Shown here: in pieces, positions 63,109 through 64,000 of the stretch
How positions within the stretch are numbered: the first letter of the stretch is position 1
How the letters are laid out: the number at the start of each line of letters is the position of its first letter
Assembly (NCBI GenBank): GCA_963664045.2
Contig: CAXXGT010000013.1
Span: 496,001 to 560,000 of the forward strand
Direction: 5' to 3'
DNA: 64,000 bases
Source of the DNA: JAPPHA01 sp963664045
GTDB lineage: Bacteria; Pseudomonadota; Alphaproteobacteria; Rhodobacterales; Rhodobacteraceae
The notes under the pieces: model-generated
Databases searched by the model: none
The model's input: the letters and a program-made list of their open reading frames with translations, nothing else
What the model was told of the DNA's origin: nothing
Program-made: the position numbers and the translations under genes

Positions 63109-64000
63109 CTATCTCGAGGTCGTCGTTCCGGATTCCATCACGTAATCCAGACGCTTGAATCGTTTCAGCGCAAAGGGCGCCATCAGGGGATGGGGCGTAC
63201 CGTTGGCGATGTGATGTGCGAACGTCAGCCCGCCGGCCGGGATCGCCTTGTAGCCGCCCCACCAACCGGCAGTCACGAAGAGCCCCGGAACTTCCGTCTC
63301 ATCCATGATGGGTGAAGCGTCGGGGGCGACGTCCAGGTGACCACCCCATTGGCGCAGAAGCTTCAGCTTCCTGAATGACGGGAACAATGACAGCATGGCC
63401 GTCACGGTTTCTTCGAACACGTGCTGCTTGATGTCCCGGCGGAAACTCTGTCCCATGTCCGGTGCGCCTCCGATCACCATTTCGCCCTTGTCCGACTGAC
63501 TGAAATAGAAGCCGCTGTCGGGGCAGTTGACGACCACGTCGACCAGCGGTTTGACCGGCTCGGAAACGAACGCTGTCAGGTTCATGGTTCGCAATGGCAG
63601 CTTGAGGCCGATCGTTTCAGTCAGCGTGGTCGTATGGCCCGATACCGCGACGGCAACCTTGGGCGCCCGGACGGTTCCCCGCGGTGTCTCGACGCCTTCA
63701 ATGGCCCCGTCCCCGCGTCGCAGAAGTTTCGTGACGGGCGTTTGCTGATGCAATTCGACGCCCCGCGCGTCGGCACCGCGTGCATATCCCCAGGCCACGG
63801 CATCGTGCCGGTTCACGCCCGCATCCGTGTGGACCATTCCACCGATGACAGGCAGCCGCGCGTTCGGCCCGCCCCCGGTAAGCGCCGGTAAGCGCCGCCG
63901 CAATTCTTCTGCCGAAATCTGTTCATAGTTCGACCCGTAGATGTCCATTGTCAGCTGACGGCGCCGCAAATCCCGCATCCTCGGGAAGGTCTGCACCACG
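63109..64000 (-). CDS. soxB: Sarcosine oxidase subunit beta (partial, runs off the window)
   Basis: The C-terminal 297 residues of the FAD/FMN-carrying subunit that oxidises sarcosine. RRRLPALTGGG, GGMVHTDAGVNRHDAVAWGY, PDSGFYFSQSDKGEMVIGGA and FVTAGWWGGYKAIPAGGLTF are all typical. The N-terminal FAD motif lies beyond base 64000. Together with soxD, soxA and soxG it forms a complete sarcosine-oxidising operon if the missing part is intact. Confidence 0.94.
   Translation of the reverse strand, partial: VVQTFPRMRDLRRRQLTMDIYGSNYEQISAEELRRRLPALTGGGPNARLPVIGGMVHTDAGVNRHDAVAWGYARGADARGVELHQQTPVTKLLRRGDGAIEGVETPRGTVRAPKVAVAVSGHTTTLTETIGLKLPLRTMNLTAFVSEPVKPLVDVVVNCPDSGFYFSQSDKGEMVIGGAPDMGQSFRRDIKQHVFEETVTAMLSLFPSFRKLKLLRQWGGHLDVAPDASPIMDETEVPGLFVTAGWWGGYKAIPAGGLTFAHHIANGTPHPLMAPFALKRFKRLDYVMESGTTTSR

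Noticed and set aside
1..64000. CRISPR array or prophage
   Set aside because: No regularly spaced repeats and no phage structural, integrase or lysis genes were seen.

Overview
The window looks like one contig of a GC-rich alphaproteobacterium. The main support is the core block at 43.9-50.1 kb: EVE-domain gene, gpsA and tsaD on the minus strand, divergent from hemD, a Mic60-like (COG4223) gene and hemY, which is a typical alphaproteobacterial neighbourhood. A four-subunit (B-D-A-G) sarcosine oxidase and many SDR, ABC and oxidoreductase genes fit a heterotrophic, amine- or amino-acid-degrading marine or soil lineage. Genus cannot be determined from the sequence alone.

Layout. (1) 0-8.1 kb is a pile of insertion sequences: an IS21 remnant (istB tail and solo right end) apparently split by an IS110 element, then a complete IS66 element carrying a DruA-like (DUF4338) passenger. 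The IS66 element has perfect 34-bp inverted repeats and an 8-bp duplication, and it landed on the tip of an ISNCY element. A decayed ISKra4 transposase follows and cuts off the 3' end of an aldo/keto reductase gene. (2) 9.0-26.8 kb is a catabolic island. It holds an SDR, a SnoaL-like protein, a polysaccharide-deacetylase/PuuE-type hydrolase, an ATP-NAD-kinase-like protein, a divergent GcvPA/GcvPB pair, a polar-amino-acid ABC importer, a DAAO-type FAD enzyme, a DapA-family lyase/deaminase, an Old-Yellow-Enzyme reductase, two more SDRs, a 3-hydroxyacyl-CoA-dehydrogenase-type enzyme and a fused [2Fe-2S]/FAD (HcnA-HcnB-like) dehydrogenase subunit. Together they read as uptake and oxidative/reductive degradation of a nitrogen compound, but the substrate is unknown. 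(3) 27-35 kb is gene-poor: a decaying TumE-type toxin/antitoxin pair, two convergent exported proteases (a double trypsin-like protease and a subtilisin) and an exported EF-hand protein. (4) 35-43.7 kb holds an HD hydrolase, ahcY, a broken IS607-type element whose TnpB has a RuvC-I Asp-to-Glu change, and a SNF2 helicase/SWIM zinc-finger pair. (5) 43.9-50.1 kb is the core block. (6) 50.5-64 kb is oxidative metabolism: an intact Rieske oxygenase, a HEAT-repeat protein, a cytochrome P450 coupled to the remnant of a second Rieske oxygenase, an apparently ORF-less group II intron beside that remnant, a LysR pseudogene, an M29/NicX-like protein, a membrane desaturase/hydroxylase with a Rieske ferredoxin, and the sarcosine oxidase operon, whose soxB runs off the right edge.

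The best candidates for an undescribed system are the 9-27 kb island, where the GcvP-like pair has lost motifs of true glycine decarboxylase and sits with a cyclic-amide-type hydrolase and an opine/cyanide-synthase-type dehydrogenase, and the Rieske/P450/desaturase cluster beside sarcosine oxidase. All assignments come from reading motifs by eye; no database search was possible.
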